From Alentia gelatinosa (Eukaryota > Annelida > Polychaeta > Phyllodocida > Polynoidae), in NCBI GenBank assembly GCA_950022655.1, contig OX465584.1, positions 49,892,723-49,956,722 on the forward strand: a stretch of DNA of 64,000 nt, given 5' to 3'. Of the stretch, positions 63,815 through 64,000 are shown piece after piece (within the stretch, counting starts at the first letter, position 1; each line of letters begins with the position of its first letter). The notes beneath the pieces were generated by a model that was given only the letters and a program-made list of their open reading frames with translations, did not search any database and was not told the DNA's origin. A program made the position numbers and the translations under genes.

Positions 63815-64000
63815 CGGTAGGGCCGACAGGTAGGATGGACAGGTAGGACTAGTAGGTAGGACAGACAGGTAGGACATGACAGGGCCGACTGATAGGTGTG
63901 ACAGGTATGCCTATCACGGACAGGTAATCTGACTGGTAGGGCCGAAGGGTAGGCAGGCTGGTAGGGCCGACCGGTTAGGCAGACAGTTAGGGCCAACAGA
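63815..64000. repeat. GACAGGTAGGAC minisatellite, runs off the window end
   Basis: Repeated GGGCCGACAGGTAGG and GACAGGTAGGAC variants of 12-16 bp continue to the last base, so the array is truncated by the window. Confidence 0.8.

Overview
The window is eukaryotic nuclear DNA, most likely from a marine lophotrochozoan invertebrate. A mollusc is my best guess, inferred from the gene sequences and the repeat landscape. GT-AG introns split recognisable metazoan genes, the background is AT-rich, and introns and spacers are filled with MITEs, SINEs, LINE fragments, minisatellites and long poly-G runs.

Layout. 1-2580: no gene seen, one 582-bp MITE. 2600-13042 (+): XRCC4, a non-homologous end-joining scaffold, with a TATA promoter, a probable non-coding first exon and eleven coding exons. 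13043-16250: XRCC4/NDUFS6 spacer with a decayed Ty3/gypsy integrase cut by a MITE. 16250-23900 (-): NDUFS6, the zinc-domain subunit of respiratory complex I, in four exons. Its 5.2-kb intron 1 holds two adjacent ~200-bp satellite arrays in opposite orientation. 25596-30142 (+): MED18, a Mediator head subunit, in five exons, divergent from NDUFS6. 30.2-40.2 kb: gene-poor, with nested MITEs and three LINE relics on the minus strand. 40271-49393 (-): a GC-rich Ty3/gypsy LTR retrotransposon with LTRs that look identical by eye, a tRNA-Leu-type primer site, gag, and a 2,097-codon pol ORF. That ORF runs ~885 codons past integrase and contains two C2H2 zinc fingers. 50110-50164 (+): a signal-peptide first exon of an unidentified secreted or membrane protein, with a phase-1 donor. 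50165-64000: probably its first intron, with a SINE, two GC-rich islands and many minisatellites.

Main observations. (1) Several exon edges seed tandem arrays that extend away from the coding sequence. These are the XRCC4 exon-4 donor, the XRCC4 stop codon, the MED18 exon-3 acceptor and the MED18 exon-4 donor. The splice-site arrays contain several copies of a usable-looking splice site, and every decoy I translated reaches an in-frame stop at once. (2) The Ty3/gypsy element carries an in-frame C2H2 zinc-finger/proline-rich module after integrase, and its LTR is dense in CCGGAG-type motifs. (3) NDUFS6 has serine at two of the four positions that normally bind zinc. (4) Two insertions are dated by their contexts: a MITE split the XRCC4 donor array with a TAA duplication, and a second MITE type lies inside a copy of the first, whose homologue shows the empty site.

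The host genes are ordinary housekeeping functions (DNA repair, respiration, transcription) and do not form a pathway. Exon structures were derived by eye from splice sites, reading frame and family similarity, with no transcript data.
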